From NCBI GenBank assembly GCA_902590625.1, contig CACIXL010000008.1:1-39025 (forward strand): 39,025 nucleotides of DNA, in the 5' to 3' direction. Origin of the DNA: an uncultured Pelagibacteraceae bacterium. Lineage in GTDB: Bacteria; Pseudomonadota; Alphaproteobacteria; Pelagibacterales; Pelagibacteraceae. Below the pieces are notes generated by a model. That model saw only the letters and a program-made list of their open reading frames with translations. It searched no databases and was not told the DNA's origin. Positions within the stretch are counted from its first letter, which is position 1. Every line of letters begins with the position of its first letter. Positions 1-7,355 of the stretch are shown here, piece after piece. Made by a program: the position numbers and the translations under genes.

Positions 1-1521
1 ATTTTCAATTATAAGTTTAATTTTTTCTTTATTTATTTCTTTTTCTGTAACTAATATTGCAACCAAATAATTTTTTTTATCTCCATAAACAAAAGATTGT
101 TTAATATTTTCATTTAAACATAAAATATTTTCAATTTTACTTGGCGAAATGTTATCTCCGCCTAAATTTACAATAATATCTTTTTTTCTATCTGTTATTT
201 TTAAATAATTGTTCTCATCAAGTTCACCAATATCTCCAGTATATAACCATCCATCGTTAATCACTTTTTCAGTTTCTTCTTTTAGGTTCCAATAACCCAA
301 CATCACATTTTCACCCTTTATTAAGATTTCACCGTCCTCTGCTATTTTCACTTTATTAGTTCTAAATGGAGGCCCGACTGATTCGACTTTGACTAAATCT
401 GGTAAATTACAGCTTACGACAGGAGAGGCCTCTGTAAGACCATAACCTTGCAAAGTAGGTAATCCTACAGCATTTAAAAATTCACCAATATTTTGTTCCA
501 AGGCTCCACCCCCAGAAACGAAGGCTTGAAGATTTCCGCCAAACTGATTTCTGATTTTTTTTCGCACTAATTTTTCACATAAAAAATTTACTATTTTTTC
601 ACTAGGACTTAATTGCTCTTTTTTAAGTATTTTTTTTCCTAATTCTAAAGTTCGATTAATTAATTTTTTTTTGAGACCTATTTGTTTATCAAAATTCATA
701 TTTATTTTAGTAAAAAGGTTTTGATAAAATCTTGGAACTGCTGTCATGATAGTTGGTTTTGCAACTCCCATATTTGAAATTAATTTTTCTAAACTTTCAG
801 CATAAAAAACTTTAGCTCCTACGATAATTTGTATAAATTGAACTGTATGTTCATATGAATGTGATAGTGGTAGCCATGTAAGAAAAATAGGATCTTTTTT
901 TTTAGTTAAAGTTTCAAGTAATTCAACTGCGCCTTCGCAATTTGATAAAATACCACCATGGCTTAAAATAACTCCTTTAGGATTTCCTGATGTTCCCGAT
1001 GTGTAAATAATACACGCAGGCATACTTCTCTTTAATTTGTTGTTAATCTCTTTTTTATAATTTTCTTCATTTATAATATTTTGAATTAATAAGCTGTCTA
1101 CATCAATCTCTTCAAAAGAGATTATTTTTTGCTCATTTAAATTTACATATTTTTTAATTTTTTTAAATTGATCGTTATTAGAAACTATAATTAAAGATGG
1201 CTTGCAGTCATTTAAAATATATTCGTAATCATTTGATGAGTATGTTGTAAAAATAGGAACCGATATTCCTCCTGCATTCATCACAGCAAGATCTGTCATT
1301 AACCAGTACGGTCTATTTTCAGATAGTATTAAACAACGATCTCCTTCTTTTATTAATGATTGTATTTTTGATGAAAGTTTAAAAACTCTCTCTTTTATAT
1401 CTCCCCAACTATAAGTTGGTTTTCCTGGTTTCAACCATTTTAAAAAAGGTTTGTTAGGATCTACTTCCTCACACTTTTTAAAGTATAATTCTACAAGACT
1501 GTTAAGTTTATCTATTTCCAT
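1..1521 (-). CDS. Long-chain acyl-CoA synthetase (AMP-binding), 3' end beyond window
   Basis: Minus-strand frame open from an ATG at 1521 to the window edge (507 codons, no stop), so the C-terminal tail is missing. The product activates a fatty acid to acyl-adenylate and then acyl-CoA. Visible adenylation-domain motifs are the P-loop YTSGTSGNPKG near residue 170, GYGLTEASP near residue 355, YTGD near residue 427, and DRKKDIIVNLGG shortly after. The last motif is typical of the FadD15-like long-chain ligases that bacteria share with eukaryotic ACSL. There is no signal peptide, so it is probably cytosolic or membrane-associated. It lies four bases downstream of tRNA-Leu on the same strand. The family is clear; chain-length preference cannot be read from the sequence. 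Confidence 0.9.
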   Translation of the reverse strand, partial: MEIDKLNSLVELYFKKCEEVDPNKPFLKWLKPGKPTYSWGDIKERVFKLSSKIQSLIKEGDRCLILSENRPYWLMTDLAVMNAGGISVPIFTTYSSNDYEYILNDCKPSLIIVSNNDQFKKIKKYVNLNEQKIISFEEIDVDSLLIQNIINEENYKKEINNKLKRSMPACIIYTSGTSGNPKGVILSHGGILSNCEGAVELLETLTKKKDPIFLTWLPLSHSYEHTVQFIQIIVGAKVFYAESLEKLISNMGVAKPTIMTAVPRFYQNLFTKINMNFDKQIGLKKKLINRTLELGKKILKKEQLSPSEKIVNFLCEKLVRKKIRNQFGGNLQAFVSGGGALEQNIGEFLNAVGLPTLQGYGLTEASPVVSCNLPDLVKVESVGPPFRTNKVKIAEDGEILIKGENVMLGYWNLKEETEKVINDGWLYTGDIGELDENNYLKITDRKKDIIVNLGGDNISPSKIENILCLNENIKQSFVYGDKKNYLVAILVTEKEINKEKIKLIIEN

Positions 1522-1525
1522 AACT

Positions 1526-1612
1526 TGGTGGGCGAAGAGAGACTCGAACTCTCAAGGTATTGCTACCACCGGATTTTGAGTCCGGCGCGTCTACCAGTTC
1601 CACCATTCGCCC
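1526..1612 (-). tRNA. tRNA-Leu (anticodon CAA)
   Basis: Read on the minus strand, the 5' acceptor GGGCGAA (1612-1606) pairs fully with TTCGCCC (1536-1530). It is followed by discriminator A and a genome-encoded CCA (1528-1526). The anticodon arm is CCGGA, loop CTCAAAA, TCCGG, giving anticodon CAA, which reads UUG. A long variable arm, as expected for class II Leu tRNA, precedes the T arm GAGAG/CTCTC with a TTCGA loop core. It sits between two minus-strand protein genes with only 4 and 15 bases of spacing. Confidence 0.97.
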
Positions 1613-1627
1613 ATTTTTTGAAATAAT

Positions 1628-2473
1628 CTAATTTATTTTTCTTACTATGAGAACAAAAATAATTGAGGTAACGAACATAATTAGTGCATATGCGGCTGTT
1701 GGCACCATAAATACAATATCATCAAATAATTGTGTAGCCACGAAAACAGCTAAAGTTCCATTTTGTAATCCGCATTCAAGTGAAATACATTTTCTTTGTT
1801 CTAATCCTGAGGCTAAAAATTTAGCCATGTAGTAGCCTATAAAAATCATTGTAATGTTCAAAATGAAAGCTACTAATCCTGCTCTTGTAATAAAGCTAAT
1901 AATTCTATCCCACTCTTCTACCCAAATAGAGATAAAGACAACTAAAAACAATATTACTGACAATCTCTGAACTAATAGAGTTTTAGATATAATGAAATCT
2001 GTCATTAAACTTCTTACAATCATGCCAAAAATTACGGGGACTGTTACTACAAAAAACATTTTAACAGCAATGTTAATCATGGATATTTCTTTGATTATTT
2101 CAAAACCGAGAAAACTTGCTGAATTATAAACAATTAAAGGAACTGTTATTACAGATATTAAACTCACAACTGCAGTTAACGTTACAGATAATGCAACATC
2201 ACCATTAGCAAATTTAGTTAAAATATTTGATGTGACTCCACCCGGAGCTGCAGCAATTACCATTACACCAAGAGCTATTTCTGGTGGCATTGAAATAATA
2301 TGAATTAAGATAAAAGCGATAATTGGAAGAATAATAACTTGACCCAAAAAACCTATTAAAAAATCTCTAGGGATTGTAACTACTCTTTTAAAGTCTGCTA
2401 CGGTTAGACCAAGACCTAAACCGAACATTATTATGGCTAAACACACCGGGGCTATTGTTTTTGCTATTTCCAT
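1628..2473 (-). CDS. Bile acid:sodium symporter family (BASS/SBF) transporter
   Basis: 281-residue, almost wholly hydrophobic protein with eight to ten predicted membrane segments. It shows BASS-family features: an N-terminal MFGLGLGL stretch, a PGGVTSNILTKFANGD motif near residues 77-92 and ECGLQNGTLA near residue 235, which correspond to the sodium- and substrate-binding crossover regions. BASS proteins import organic anions such as pyruvate, 2-oxoacids, pantothenate or bile acids with sodium; which substrate applies here is unknown. The ATG at 2473 is the natural start. The gene lies 17 bases downstream of the two-wHTH regulator on the same strand, so the regulator may control it; this is inference from position only. 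Confidence 0.85.
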   Translation of the reverse strand: MEIAKTIAPVCLAIIMFGLGLGLTVADFKRVVTIPRDFLIGFLGQVIILPIIAFILIHIISMPPEIALGVMVIAAAPGGVTSNILTKFANGDVALSVTLTAVVSLISVITVPLIVYNSASFLGFEIIKEISMINIAVKMFFVVTVPVIFGMIVRSLMTDFIISKTLLVQRLSVILFLVVFISIWVEEWDRIISFITRAGLVAFILNITMIFIGYYMAKFLASGLEQRKCISLECGLQNGTLAVFVATQLFDDIVFMVPTAAYALIMFVTSIIFVLIVRKIN

Positions 2474-2490
2474 AATATTTTTGAATAAGT

Positions 2491-3513
2491 TTAAATACTA
2501 AATTTTGAAAATTTCATCAAGTTAAACATTGTAGAAGCATAATCACTGAATGCTCGTTGACTAGTAAGATAATTTTTTTCTATCATTTTTAGATCATCTC
2601 GTTTTGTCCCCATAGAGTATTCTAGTTTTTTATTTCTATTAATAAGTTTCTTTTTTTCTAGTGTTTTAAGTTTTCGAATTACTGTTGCTCTTGGGATAGA
2701 TGATATGTCTGAAATAGAAGAAGCGTTTATTCCTCTTTTTGCTTTATGCTTTAAATTCATTAAAAAGAAGTCTCCATAAGACTGAGGCTTGACTGATACA
2801 TCATTATTAATTTCCTCAATTAGACTTCTTATTTGAACTAAACCTATAGACCCCCACACATTCCAGGACTCTAGATCACCAAAAAATGCTCTGTGTCTTG
2901 TTAAATAAGGAATTTGAAATCTGTACCAGTATTCCCAGCTTACTGTGAAATGTTCTAATATAAACTTTTTAATATCCTCTTTTTCTAGGGATTTACCAAA
3001 CCAATCTTCAGCTGATAAGTAGATTGAAACTTTTGATAACAAAGTTGCCATGTTTTCTATCGTTGCCAAGGGTTTTTGAATTTCTAATCCTTTTGAATTT
3101 AAAAAAATTGTTTTTCCAGTTCTAATAATAATATCGTGTTTTTGTAAATAATTTATCTTTCGTCTTACTGTTTCTTTAGGAATATTAAGCTCCTTTGAAA
3201 TCTCAATTAAGTTTAATTTTTCAATACCTACTTTTTCCTGACTATAGAAAGCATCCATAGACATATAATGAAATCGGTCTGAATAATTTATGTAAACTTT
3301 ATTCATTAAATACATTAAGATTAAATATGTATCGAAGTCGTTAAAATTTAAATAAGCACGGTTTACCCATTCTTGTTGTAGTCTGTAAAGACCTTTTAGT
3401 ACTTCGTTTATATTTTTTTGAAAGACTTCAAATACTTTGTCTTTGTCTAAGCTACCTTTTAGATTTTCTTGATTTTTTAAGTGAGCAATTTTTATGTCTA
3501 CAGGATTGCTCAT
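2491..3513 (-). CDS. Putative transcriptional regulator with two winged helix-turn-helix domains
   Basis: 340 residues, no membrane segment. Two similar helix-turn-helix/wing segments are visible. The first, at about residues 103-140, has ISKELNIPKETVRRKI followed by a leucine/ILE-rich wing. The second, at about residues 267-300, has ISDISSIPRATVIRKL followed by LEKKKLINR. Both share the pattern I-s-x-I-P-x-x-T-V-x-R-K-(I/L)-x-x-L-x-x-x-x-(L/I)-I, as in MarR/IclR-type readers, which suggests an internal duplication. No ligand-binding domain that I recognise joins them. It lies between the 61-residue membrane protein (5-base gap upstream) and the BASS transporter (17 bases downstream), so the three probably form one transcript. 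I do not recognise a named family. Confidence 0.6.
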   Translation of the reverse strand: MSNPVDIKIAHLKNQENLKGSLDKDKVFEVFQKNINEVLKGLYRLQQEWVNRAYLNFNDFDTYLILMYLMNKVYINYSDRFHYMSMDAFYSQEKVGIEKLNLIEISKELNIPKETVRRKINYLQKHDIIIRTGKTIFLNSKGLEIQKPLATIENMATLLSKVSIYLSAEDWFGKSLEKEDIKKFILEHFTVSWEYWYRFQIPYLTRHRAFFGDLESWNVWGSIGLVQIRSLIEEINNDVSVKPQSYGDFFLMNLKHKAKRGINASSISDISSIPRATVIRKLKTLEKKKLINRNKKLEYSMGTKRDDLKMIEKNYLTSQRAFSDYASTMFNLMKFSKFSI

Positions 3514-3518
3514 GAAGA

Positions 3519-3704
3519 TTATTTATTCCAAGTAATGCTTTGATTGATAAGAATGGCCATTAAAATCCAAATGATAAACGTATCACCAGGAGAAAAACCA
3601 TAATCTGCGCCAAACATTCCCGCAACTATTACGATAGCGTAGATCACAACTGTCGATAAAATTAAACTTGCGAGGTATCTAAGAATTGTGCATTTTAAAT
3701 TCAT
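3519..3704 (-). CDS. Small two-segment membrane protein, unknown function
   Basis: A 61-residue product starting at the ATG 3704-3702. Two hydrophobic segments (about residues 8-30 and 42-57) are separated by a short GADYGFSPGDT turn, which predicts a helical hairpin in the inner membrane. A longer reading to 3785 would overlap the oppositely oriented yqaA gene by about 80 bases and is unlikely. The next gene, a two-wHTH regulator, starts five bases downstream on the same strand. The start codon shares the tetranucleotide CATG with the start of yqaA. I do not recognise the family. It is called as a gene because of its clean membrane pattern and tight packing with the regulator. Confidence 0.6.
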   Translation of the reverse strand: MNLKCTILRYLASLILSTVVIYAIVIVAGMFGADYGFSPGDTFIIWILMAILINQSITWNK

Positions 3705-4302
3705 GTTGAAAAAATTATACGATAGATGTGTTGAACTTGCTAGGCATAAATTTTCTAAGCCTTTACTTGGCTTTGTGGCCTTCATCGAAAGTTTCTTTTT
3801 TCCTGTTCCACCAGATTTGATGATAGTCCCTATGGTCGTGGCTAAAAGAGAGGATTATTTAAAAATATTTCTTATAGCTACAGTTGGTTCAGTTCTAGGA
3901 GGATTGTTTGGTTATATGCTAGGGGTATTTTTTTTAGATGCTTCAATGGTCATTATTGAGTTTTACGGCTATGAAGAAAAAGTTTTTCAAATACAAGATA
4001 AGATGTCTACAAGAGGCGGTTTTTTAGCGTGGCTTGGTATCATGTTTTTAGCTGGTTTTACGCCTTTACCTTTTAAAGTTTTTACGATTACAAGTGGAGT
4101 GATTGGTTTTAATCTTACGGTTTTCTTTTTTATCTGTCTTTTTACAAGAGGACTAAGGTTTTTATTAGTTTCTTATTTTACTTATCTTTTTGGTAAAAAA
4201 TTTGGAGAATTTATTGAAAAGAAAGGTGCGATATGGTTTACACTTGCTGGAATATTTATTGTAATTTTAGCAGCTGTCTTATACATAGCTTTTGTTAAAT
4301 GA
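3703..4302 (+). CDS. yqaA: YqaA-family (DedA/SNARE-associated-like) inner membrane protein
   Basis: 199-residue membrane protein starting MLKKLYDRCVELA, the usual N-terminus of YqaA proteins. It carries ESFFFPVPPDLMIVPM near residues 29-44 and a glycine-rich segment (GSVLGGLFGYMLG) near residues 60-75, both hallmarks of the YqaA/DedA (VTT) superfamily. These proteins sit in the inner membrane, and DedA relatives are linked to lipid-carrier flipping and envelope homeostasis. An upstream in-frame GTG (3688) exists but is a poorer fit to the family. The stop overlaps the start of dsbB by four bases (ATGA), so translational coupling with dsbB and coq7 is likely. Confidence 0.85.
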   Translation: MLKKLYDRCVELARHKFSKPLLGFVAFIESFFFPVPPDLMIVPMVVAKREDYLKIFLIATVGSVLGGLFGYMLGVFFLDASMVIIEFYGYEEKVFQIQDKMSTRGGFLAWLGIMFLAGFTPLPFKVFTITSGVIGFNLTVFFFICLFTRGLRFLLVSYFTYLFGKKFGEFIEKKGAIWFTLAGIFIVILAAVLYIAFVK

Positions 4303-4775
4303 ATTCAAACAAGTTATTACTAAATGGCATTTTGGTCTTTAGCATTATCTCACTTTCGATAGCCTATTTCATACAATATGCTCTTGATCATAAACCTTGT
4401 AATTTATGTATAATTGAGAGGTTTCCTTACATTGCAGCAATAATACTAATCTCTCTAACTTTTATTTTAAATAAATATGAAAAAATGATTTCAAGCATCA
4501 TTTTAGTTTTTTTTATTTTTGGGGCAATAGTTTCATTTTATCATTTTGGAATTGAGCAAGGTTTTTTTAGTGAGTCTTTAATCTGTGAATTAAATAATAA
4601 TAACTCTTTAAACAAAGAAGAGCTTCTAAATCAGCTTAAAAAAGCAGAGATTATTAGCTGTAAAGATGTTACTTTTAGGTTTTTAGGGTTTTCTCTTGCT
4701 ACAATTAATACAATTATCTCATTAATACTTAGTGGTATTATGATAAAAATTATCAAGAATTATGGAAAAAACTAA
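4299..4775 (+). CDS. dsbB: Disulfide bond formation protein DsbB
   Basis: 158 residues with four predicted membrane helices. Two cysteine pairs match DsbB: Cys34-Cys37 (PCNLC) in the first periplasmic loop, and Cys96 with Cys121 in the second loop. An Arg directly follows the first pair region (IERFPY), as in DsbB, where it contacts quinone. The protein reoxidises the periplasmic oxidase DsbA and passes electrons to ubiquinone. It overlaps yqaA (4 bases) and coq7 (14 bases), making a three-gene operon with a ubiquinone-synthesis gene, which fits its quinone dependence. No dsbA is in the window. Confidence 0.9.
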   Translation: MNSNKLLLNGILVFSIISLSIAYFIQYALDHKPCNLCIIERFPYIAAIILISLTFILNKYEKMISSIILVFFIFGAIVSFYHFGIEQGFFSESLICELNNNNSLNKEELLNQLKKAEIISCKDVTFRFLGFSLATINTIISLILSGIMIKIIKNYGKN

Positions 4776-5295
4776 TAAACAAACTTTAGAAGAAATCATA
4801 AGAGTTGATCACGCTGGTGAGCGTGGTGCTATAAAGATATATGAAGGTCAACTTCTAGCTTTAAAAACATTTAAACAAGACGAATTTTTAAAAAAGAAAA
4901 TAGAAGAGATGAAAGAACATGAAAAAGAGCATTACGAGTACTTTGATAACGAAATTAAAAAAAGGAATATTAAACCAACTAAACTATTACCTCTCTGGGA
5001 TCTAATGGGTGTAACACTTGGTTTTGGAACAGCAATGTTAGGAGAGAAAGCTGCTATGCTTTGTACTGCATCTGTAGAAGAGGTAATTGATGGTCACTAT
5101 AAAGATCAAACTTTTAAACTTGGAAAAGATGAAGAAGAATTAAAAAAAAAAATTATGAAATTTAGACAGGACGAATTAGATCATAAAGATATAGCATATG
5201 ATAATGGAGCAACAAAAAAAGGGTTGTACGGTGTATTGGACAAAATTATTAAGACTTCATCAAGAATAGCTATTACAATCTCAGAAAAAATTTAA
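4762..5295 (+). CDS. coq7: 3-demethoxyubiquinol 3-hydroxylase, COQ7/CAT5 family
   Basis: 177 residues, the short bacterial COQ7 form. The two-helix di-iron pattern is visible: Glu20 in RVDHAGERGA, Glu54-Lys-Glu-His57 (first ExxH), Glu106/Glu107 in SVEEVIDGHY, and Glu138-Leu-Asp-His141 (second ExxH). The enzyme hydroxylates demethoxyubiquinol late in ubiquinone biosynthesis, using oxygen, at the inner membrane face. Its start lies inside the end of dsbB, and its stop abuts the stop of the convergent HNH gene with no spacer (TTAATTAA). Confidence 0.93.
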   Translation: MEKTNKQTLEEIIRVDHAGERGAIKIYEGQLLALKTFKQDEFLKKKIEEMKEHEKEHYEYFDNEIKKRNIKPTKLLPLWDLMGVTLGFGTAMLGEKAAMLCTASVEEVIDGHYKDQTFKLGKDEEELKKKIMKFRQDELDHKDIAYDNGATKKGLYGVLDKIIKTSSRIAITISEKI

Positions 5296-5865
5296 TTAAG
5301 GTTCTAACTCAATATCCCAATATAAATAATCCATCCAACTTTCATGCAAAAAGTTAGGAGGAAAATTTCTACCGTTACGGTGTAAATCTTCTACGGTTGG
5401 CGCATAAGGCTTATTAGTTAACTTAAGATCACAATCTTTATAAAGTTTACCACCTTTTTTAACATTACAACTTGAACAAGCTGTTACAACATTATTCCAA
5501 TCTGTTAATCCTCCTCTAGATTTAGGTAATAGATGATCAAAAGTTAAATCTTTTTTGTCTCCACAATACTGACAGGCAAACTTATCTCTTAAAAAAACAT
5601 TAAATCTTGTAAAGTTTGGGTTTTTTGAAGGTTGGATAAAATTTTTAAGCGCAATCACACTTGGTAAATTCATTTCAAATGAAGGACTTCTAATTTTTCT
5701 CTTATAATTTGAAACAATGCTCACTCTGTCTAAAAAAACAGATTTAACTGCATCTTGCCAACACCAAATTGACAGAGGATAATAGCTCAAAGGTCTGAAG
5801 TCAGCGTTCAAGACAAGCGCTGGGCATTTTTCAAGAGGTACTTTGTCGACAGAAGAAATAATCAT
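5296..5865 (-). CDS. HNH endonuclease family protein
   Basis: 189 residues. The C-terminal half has a classic HNH/McrA-type module: Cys98-x2-Cys101, Asp110-His111, Asn125 and Cys130-x2-Cys133, with zinc held by the two CxxC pairs. The N-terminal half begins with a short segment around VLNADFRPLSYYPLS, which is common in the widely conserved alphaproteobacterial HNH proteins of unknown role. It is not next to a methylase, integrase or phage gene, so it looks like a housekeeping HNH protein rather than a restriction enzyme; this is inference. An 18-base inverted repeat lies just upstream. Confidence 0.85.
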   Translation of the reverse strand: MIISSVDKVPLEKCPALVLNADFRPLSYYPLSIWCWQDAVKSVFLDRVSIVSNYKRKIRSPSFEMNLPSVIALKNFIQPSKNPNFTRFNVFLRDKFACQYCGDKKDLTFDHLLPKSRGGLTDWNNVVTACSSCNVKKGGKLYKDCDLKLTNKPYAPTVEDLHRNGRNFPPNFLHESWMDYLYWDIELEP

Positions 5866-5890
5866 ATTTTAAAGCTAACTGATACCAAAA

Positions 5891-5908
5891 ATTATATCAA
5901 GATATAAT
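5891..5908. repeat. Perfect inverted repeat upstream of the HNH gene (candidate operator or -10 region)
   Basis: ATTATATC, AA, GATATAAT: two 8-base arms that are exact reverse complements, separated by two bases. It lies in the 62-base gap upstream of the HNH gene start at 5865. Each strand contains TATAAT, so the palindrome may simply contain the -10 element, or it may be a repressor site overlapping it. I see no good -35 hexamer. In DNA this AT-rich, chance is a real alternative. Confidence 0.4.
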
Positions 5909-5927
5909 TATGTACCGGTTTAAAAAA

Positions 5928-6584
5928 TTAAGAATTAAATTGTTTTTTAATAAATTGTAGGCCCAAACTTGACCCTTCGGTTGGTATACGATGTTCACAA
6001 TTTTTGAAGATATGTGTTTCAATTTCGTAATTATTTTTATTAAAAAAGTCTTTAGCTTCTAATAATGAGTCTATAGAAACAACCTGATCTATGTCTCCAT
6101 GCATTAAAATAATTTTGGGTTTAGAATTAATATTTTTTGACAAATGATCGGTATCAATAATTCTACCAGAATAACCTATCACAGAATTTACTGCGTCTTT
6201 TCTTTTTAAACCTGTCTGTAAAGAAATCATACAACCTTGGCTAAACCCACCAATGATGATTTGATCAGCTTTTAAATTGTTATTTTTTTTTACCTCATCA
6301 ATAAGTTTATTTAGTTTGTTTTCTGCAACAAGTGATTTAGCTAAAACCTGTTCGGGAGTTTGATCCATTAAATCAAACCACTGAAAACCTGAAGGGCTTG
6401 CTACGCATTTCTCAGGAGCATCAGGACAAATAAATATTGTATCTGGTAAATGAGCGCGCCAGTAATTTGCAAGAATTGAGATATCGTTGCCATCTCCACC
6501 ATAACCGTGGCAAAGTATTACGGCGTTTTTGGGTTTATTTTTAGAAAGTGGTTCTAAAACAATTGTATTTAATGAATAGGTCAT
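5928..6584 (-). CDS. Carboxylesterase / phospholipase family alpha/beta hydrolase
   Basis: 218 residues, the usual length for the YpfH/acyl-protein thioesterase-like family (Abhydrolase_2). A LCHGYGGDG oxyanion-hole segment is near residues 24-32. The nucleophile Ser115 lies in GFSQG, Asp166 in HGDIDQVV and His198 in CEHRIP, giving a complete catalytic triad. There is no signal peptide, so it is cytoplasmic. It hydrolyses short acyl esters, but the natural substrate cannot be told. Its start is only 16 bases from the divergent HIG1 gene. Confidence 0.87.
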   Translation of the reverse strand: MTYSLNTIVLEPLSKNKPKNAVILCHGYGGDGNDISILANYWRAHLPDTIFICPDAPEKCVASPSGFQWFDLMDQTPEQVLAKSLVAENKLNKLIDEVKKNNNLKADQIIIGGFSQGCMISLQTGLKRKDAVNSVIGYSGRIIDTDHLSKNINSKPKIILMHGDIDQVVSIDSLLEAKDFFNKNNYEIETHIFKNCEHRIPTEGSSLGLQFIKKQFNS

Positions 6585-6600
6585 GATAGTAGAATATTAA

Positions 6601-6801
6601 ATGTCTGAATTTTTTTTTAACTTTATTGGTTTTTCTTTATTAGGTGCCGTAGCCATTGTTTTAATAATGGGTATATATACTTTATTTAAGGGTGGAAGTA
6701 CTAGTAAAAAATATTCTAATAAATTAATGCAATTACGTGTTTTACTTCAATTTATTGCAATTATAGTTTTGGTTCTTTTGGCTTATTTTTTTAAAAATTA
6801 A
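6601..6801 (+). CDS. HIG1-domain small membrane protein
   Basis: 66 residues with two membrane helices (about residues 8-27 and 46-63) separated by a polar loop. The loop and second helix carry SNKLMQLRVLLQF, which matches the conserved (N/R)-K-L-M-x-x-R-V-x-x-Q signature of the HIG1/RCF1 family (hypoxia-induced gene 1). In mitochondria these proteins associate with cytochrome c oxidase, and alphaproteobacteria carry short relatives. A role in the respiratory chain here is inference. It is convergent with tlpA, the stops overlapping by four bases. Confidence 0.8.
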   Translation: MSEFFFNFIGFSLLGAVAIVLIMGIYTLFKGGSTSKKYSNKLMQLRVLLQFIAIIVLVLLAYFFKN

Positions 6802-7325
6802 ATATATTTTTTTATTAAGTTAATAAACTCGTCGCTGACAAAATCAACTTCACCGATAACTCTACCAAACTCATTGCCATTTTTATCGATTAAAATACTT
6901 GTGGGAAGACCTCGCATTTTGAATTGCTTTACTAGTTTCAACTTTGGATCATAGTAAGTATCTAAACTAGCAACACCAATGCTTCTAAAAAAGTCTCTAA
7001 CTTTTAGCTTATTAGGTTGTTCCATGTTAATGGCATAAACTTTAACTTGTGGAAATTGATTTGTTAATTTTTCAAGAGAAGGCATCTCTCTTTTACAGGG
7101 AGCACACCATGTTGCCCAGAAATTCAAGATCATGATGTTGCCTTTTTTGTTAGTTAAATCGACATCATTAAGATCTGAATCTTTGAATTTTAATTCTTTA
7201 ATTTGAGTCGGTTTTTCGTGGATTACTATATTTTTTGAAAAATCTTCTGCCCCGTAAAGATTGTGGCTAATCAGATATAGAAGGATTATGTGAATATAGA
7301 TTTTAAAAGATTTACTAATTTTCAT
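6798..7325 (-). CDS. tlpA: TlpA-like membrane-exported thiol:disulfide oxidoreductase
   Basis: 175 residues. An N-terminal hydrophobic segment (about residues 8-24, ending LYGAEDF) acts as signal or anchor and puts the thioredoxin fold in the periplasm. The active site is WCAPC (Cys74, Cys77) within FWATWCAPCKREMP, and the cis-Pro lies in RGLPTSILID. TlpA/ResA/CcmG proteins reduce thiols in cytochrome c maturation or cytochrome oxidase copper-site assembly; which one applies is not decidable here. It is divergent from argH with a 30-base spacer, an arrangement also seen in other alphaproteobacteria. Confidence 0.87.
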   Translation of the reverse strand: MKISKSFKIYIHIILLYLISHNLYGAEDFSKNIVIHEKPTQIKELKFKDSDLNDVDLTNKKGNIMILNFWATWCAPCKREMPSLEKLTNQFPQVKVYAINMEQPNKLKVRDFFRSIGVASLDTYYDPKLKLVKQFKMRGLPTSILIDKNGNEFGRVIGEVDFVSDEFINLIKKYI

Positions 7326-7355
7326 ATTAATTTAAATTAGAAATAACACAGTAAA

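Noticed and set aside
1526-1612. tRNA-Leu as an integration site for a mobile element
   Set aside because: No integrase gene, no direct repeat of the tRNA 3' end and no unusual gene content nearby.
3519-3785. 88-residue version of the small membrane protein
   Set aside because: The extra 27 residues are antisense to the YqaA start, while the ATG at 3704 gives a clean membrane hairpin.
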